A stretch of DNA of 64,000 nucleotides from Megaustenia siamemsis. Its lineage: Eukaryota > Mollusca > Gastropoda > Stylommatophora > Ariophantidae. A program made the translations under genes and the position numbers. Positions 60,545 through 64,000 of this stretch are shown here, piece after piece. The first letter of the stretch is position 1. Each line of letters starts with the position of its first letter. The notes beneath the pieces were generated by a model. That model made no database searches and was not told the DNA's origin. It was given only the letters and a program-made list of their open reading frames with translations. The stretch lies in the NCBI GenBank assembly GCA_032433765.1, contig JAVIAB010000047.1:19501011-19565010 (forward strand). Reading direction: 5' to 3'.

Positions 60545-61330
60545 GCATGGAATCTATCTATCTATTGACCTTTTCAGCCGTAGCCGGCCCATTGGGCGTA
60601 GACCAAGATACACCTTCTCCTATCTGAATTTTTGTTCTAGCAGTTTTCTTTTAAAGATATTTTATCAAATCTCGCCATCTGTCTCTGTTCTGTGCAAGCA
60701 GCTCTATCTCATTGAGGGAGCCGAATCCTTCTGCTCTTGCCTCTCTCATCAATGTTCTTCTCAGTGTCTCCCTGGGTCTTCCTCTTTTTCTCTTACCTGT
60801 TGTTTCCCATATGAGGGCCTGCTTTGCTATTCGGTTATTATCTCTTCTCATCACATGTCCAACATATGACCATCGTCTTTTCTTTATTACTGAAGATATT
60901 AGTGGTTGATTGGCGATTTCTCTAATTTCCTCGTTTGTTTTGGATTCGTTCCACGCTATACCAAGTATTTTCCTTAGACATTTATTTTCGAATGCGTTCA
61001 CCTTTGTTTCTCTATCTCTTGTTGTTTTCCAGCTTTCACACGCATACGTAAGGGTTGATAGTACATTTGATTTGAATAGTCTAAGTTTTGTGTTTGTGCT
61101 GATTAGTTTTGATTTCCACAACTTTTCAAGGCTTCTGAAAGACATTGCTGCTTTAGCTATTCTGATTCTAATTTCTTTACTTGTATCCCCTTCTCGATCA
61201 ATGTGACTTCCAAGATAGATAAAGTGATCGATCTCTTCTACTGGTTTGTTTTCCATGTATATTTTGTCATCTGTTGGAATTAAACTTTTCATGATTGATC
61301 TCATGCCCAATTTTGCTGGCTATTGATAAC
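60545..61330 (-). mobile_element. LINE-F RT C-terminal fragment, long open frame
   Basis: Minus-strand frame of 219 codons (61310-60651): IDHFIYLGSHIDREGDTSKE, KLRLFKSNVLSTLTYACESW, NKCLRKILGIAWNESKTNEE, VGHVMRRDNNRIAKQAL, TGKRKRGRPRETLRRTLM and DRWRDLIKYL-stop. This is the C-terminal region of a non-LTR retrotransposon protein. It is 5'-truncated at about 61330. The 3' end carries a short (GATA)n tail (60547-60563 on the plus strand as ATCT repeats). Relatively young, judging by the unbroken frame. Confidence 0.9.
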
Positions 61331-61379
61331 AGTTCATTTCATGCATGGAATACCAGTAGGTAAATTAATGTCACCAACT

Positions 61380-61905
61380 TGAGATAAACTTATGATACAA
61401 TAATAACAACAAAGAGTGAAAATGAGAAGCTGGGATTGATTGAATTGGTAACTACGGTAACTAAGAGTAGGATGTTCAGTTTCAGCAGCAAGATAGAGAG
61501 AAAACATAATTTTTGTCTAAAAGAAAAGAAAATCAACAAAAACGAAAATCAAATTAAAGGGAACATTTCTGAAGCAGGTGGACAAATGTAAAAACCTTGA
61601 CACTATAACAACTGAGGATGAAACATCTGAGGTAAAATAGAAGTACAGAGCAGCATATCACAGAATAAAAAGGCATGAATAACTACACTACATGTATCTG
61701 CATGAATATATCAATAAAATTAGTAGAAAGAGTAATTCAATTTTTAAGGATTCTAGATAGTATTATGGTAATAACTTCTGGACAATTAATGAATGAACAA
61801 GAAGATCACTATAGGCAACGTAGACGTTGTTCTGTAGAAACATGATGATAGCATTATGGACATGTGATATGGAGTAACGTTGACGCATTGATTGACTGAT
61901 GGTAA
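61380..61905 (+). mobile_element. Very decayed LINE RT fragment
   Basis: Frames give QVDKCKNLDTITTEDE, KYRAAYHRIKRHE and further patches in the order of a non-LTR palm-to-thumb region. Many breaks. Family not assigned. Confidence 0.5.
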
Positions 61906-62039
61906 TACACAGAAATACCTTTTAAGGTGCATCTAAAATATAAGTATATTTTCTTAACTCGTATCTTGATATGAGTATAGCTTAACAAGGTAACATCGGG
62001 TAAAAAGAGGGAGAAAGAGACAACGGGGTACAACAAAGT

Positions 62040-62175
62040 ATGCAGCTCTACTTTCCCCCCAAAAAATTCGGTTTCCATTTAAGTCTTGGTGAACCTGGAA
62101 GCCATCGATCAGGATCGAACTCGACCTCTTGTTGTTAGTAGTCCAGTTCACTAACCACTGAGCTATCGCGGCTAA
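62040..62175 (-). mobile_element. Truncated tRNA-derived SINE-1
   Basis: The 5' (tRNA-like) half only: the reverse complement begins AGCCGCGATAGCTCAGTGGT and has a B-box-like GTTCGATCCTG. The body stops near 62040. Confidence 0.82.
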
Positions 62176-62569
62176 TATAAAGCATACTAACCCCAATTTG
62201 CATCTTGTAATTTAGTTTTCTTTATTTGTTCGTTTAAGACAAGTAAATTATATATCAGTCTTCTATGGTACACTAAATAAATGTGTCAAATTTGTCAGAA
62301 CATTGTAGCTCGTATTGTTGTGATTATAAGCCCATTTTTGTGTGTGTTTGAACAAACATAAACAATAATTAAGAACACAAAAAAGCATTTTTTTCTGTGA
62401 AATTGGAACCGCTTCCATAAAATGTCAACTTCAAGAATGAGGGAGATGTAGACACGCTTGCTCACTTATAAATGCTGCAGACTTACTGGGGTTATATTTA
62501 AACTGCCACTTTGATCACGAAGCATGCAGCTGTGGCGTGCATACATAGATAGCTTGTATTACTATGCAT
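62176..62569. other. No gene seen
   Basis: AT-rich spacer without recognised features. Confidence 0.45.
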
Positions 62570-63038
62570 AGTTACATACACACATGCATACGTACATACG
62601 TTCATAAATACATACATACACACATACACACATACATACACACATACATGCATACATACATACGCACATACATACATACATACATATATATATATGTACA
62701 TACGTACTTACGTACGTACATACATACATTCATATATATGTATACGTACAAGCGTACATACACACTTACATACATACGTACATACGTACATGCATACACA
62801 CATACAGACATTACGTATATACATACACACATACATATATACGTACATACAGACATACATACACACATACATATTTGCGTACATACACACATGCATAAAT
62901 TCACGCACCATCATACATACATACATACATACATACATACATACATGCATGTATGCATACATACATGCATTCATACAAACATATATACATATATACATAC
63001 ATACATACATAAGTATAAGTATACATATATACATACAT

Positions 63039-63132
<94 letters not shown>
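62570..63132. repeat. (CATA)n-type and (TA)n microsatellites
   Basis: Irregular ACATAC repeats to about 63030, then nearly pure (TA)n to 63132. Open frames rich in Tyr/Ile/His or Cys/Met/Tyr are repeat artefacts. Confidence 0.97.
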
Positions 63133-63134
<2 letters not shown>

Positions 63135-63183
63135 AACGCATACTACAGTCTTGAACACGAGAAAAGTTACAAGGTTCTAGATA

Positions 63184-63805
63184 CTCCGCTGCAAGACTCT
63201 TGAAATTGCCTGAACAATTGCCTCTTGGCACTGTTGCAGTGTTTAATCTCATCTGACTCTGGGACTGCCTCTTGATACTGTTACAGTGTTTTCATTCCAC
63301 CTGACTCTGGGACTGCCTCTTGATACTGTTACAATGTTTTCATTCCACCTGACTCTGGGACTGCCTCTTGATACTGTTACAATGTTTTCATTCCACCTGA
63401 CTCTGGGACTGCTTCTTGATACTGTTACAATGTTTTCATTCCACCTGACTCTCGGACTGCCTCTTGATACTGTTACAATGTTTTCATTCCACCTGACTCT
63501 GGATTGCTTCTTGATACTGTTACAATGTTTTCATTCCACCTGACTCTCTGACTGCCTCTTGATACTGTTACAGTGTTTTCATTCCACCTGACTCTCTGAC
63601 TGCCTCTTGATACTGTTACAATGTTTTCATTCCACCTGACTCTCGGACTGCCTATTGATACTGTTACAATGTTTTCATTCCACCTGACTCTGGGACTGCT
63701 TCTTCATACTGTTACAATGTTTTCATTCCACCTGACTCTCGAACTGCCTCTTGATACTGTTACAGTGTTTTCATTCCACCTGATTCTCGGACTGCCTCTA
63801 GATTT
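63184..63805. repeat. 48-bp minisatellite, about 13 copies
   Basis: Units with 'actgcctcttgatactgtta' recur every 48 bp (for example 63301, 63349). Because 48 is a multiple of 3, a 16-residue repeating frame stays open. There is no start context or homology to suggest a protein. Confidence 0.95.
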
Positions 63806-64000
63806 TCTTCTCCTTATTTTCGTTGTTAAATCCATCTGTTTTCAGCACAAGTATTGTTAGAACTGTTTCTCCAGCCCGTGGTGTTCATAAAGACGAAGTG
63901 TGCCAGCCAAAGAGCAGGTTTAGTGAGCAAACCAGGACACTCACGCTTATACAAGTACCGACCATGCAACCAGCTCATCTCAGGCCATGATGTTGCACCT
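63806..64000. other. No gene seen
   Basis: Window edge; no recognised feature. Confidence 0.4.

Noticed and set aside
63286..63860. Repeating [16 protein letters not shown] frames
   Set aside because: 48-bp minisatellite read in frame, with no homology or gene context.

Overview
The window looks like an animal nuclear genome, probably a mollusc or another lophotrochozoan. It is AT-rich and gene-poor. It is dominated by simple repeats, minisatellites, tRNA-derived SINEs, many 5'-truncated LINEs and Penelope-like elements (PLEs). The only recognisable host genes are AIG1/GIMAP-type GTPases, a family known to be expanded in molluscs. The taxon is inferred from this combination and was not tested by a search.

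All four GIMAP-like copies lie on the minus strand: 842-1918, 22422-23552, 41471-42400 and 48748-49851. Copies 1 and 2 are intact. Copies 3 and 4 carry frameshifts at homopolymers. Each has an AG acceptor-like site 13-17 nt upstream of its ATG, so an upstream exon is likely.

The locus is built from paralogous modules of about 20 kb (module 1 about 0.8-22 kb, module 2 about 22-39.6 kb, module 3 from about 48.7 kb). Each has a GIMAP copy, then a shared 'L' flank entering a (GATA)n array, then about 2 kb, then a shared 'R' flank entering a (TCTA)n array. Modules 1 and 2 stay collinear further on. A recent 7.6-kb tandem duplication (39618-47296 and 47297-54770) is nested inside and produced GIMAP copies 3 and 4.

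Mobile elements, with nicknames used below. LINE-A: 3' ORF end with RRGKLEY and an (ATG)n tail; subgroup A' has RREQLQY. LINE-B: tail with RPRLTWTSNIKRW. LINE-C: tail with NDLKRMAKN. LINE-D: tail with RIPKEILYGKL. LINE-E: at 17.9-19.4 kb. LINE-F: at 60.5-61.3 kb. LINE-G: RT plus RNase H at 58.3-60.0 kb. SINE-1 to SINE-4 are four tRNA-derived families, several with clear target-site duplications (TSDs). There is a TTAA-target (piggyBac-like) family with one 1.1-kb and two about 0.28-kb members, and two TA-target elements with terminal inverted repeats (TIRs).

The most interesting theme is that several minisatellites (30, 41, 58, 25 and probably 13 bp) have units that are pieces of the 3' coding ends of these retroelements. 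For the 30-bp array, the paralogous module still holds the unexpanded single copy. The paralogous modules also give near-empty-site comparisons for several insertions.
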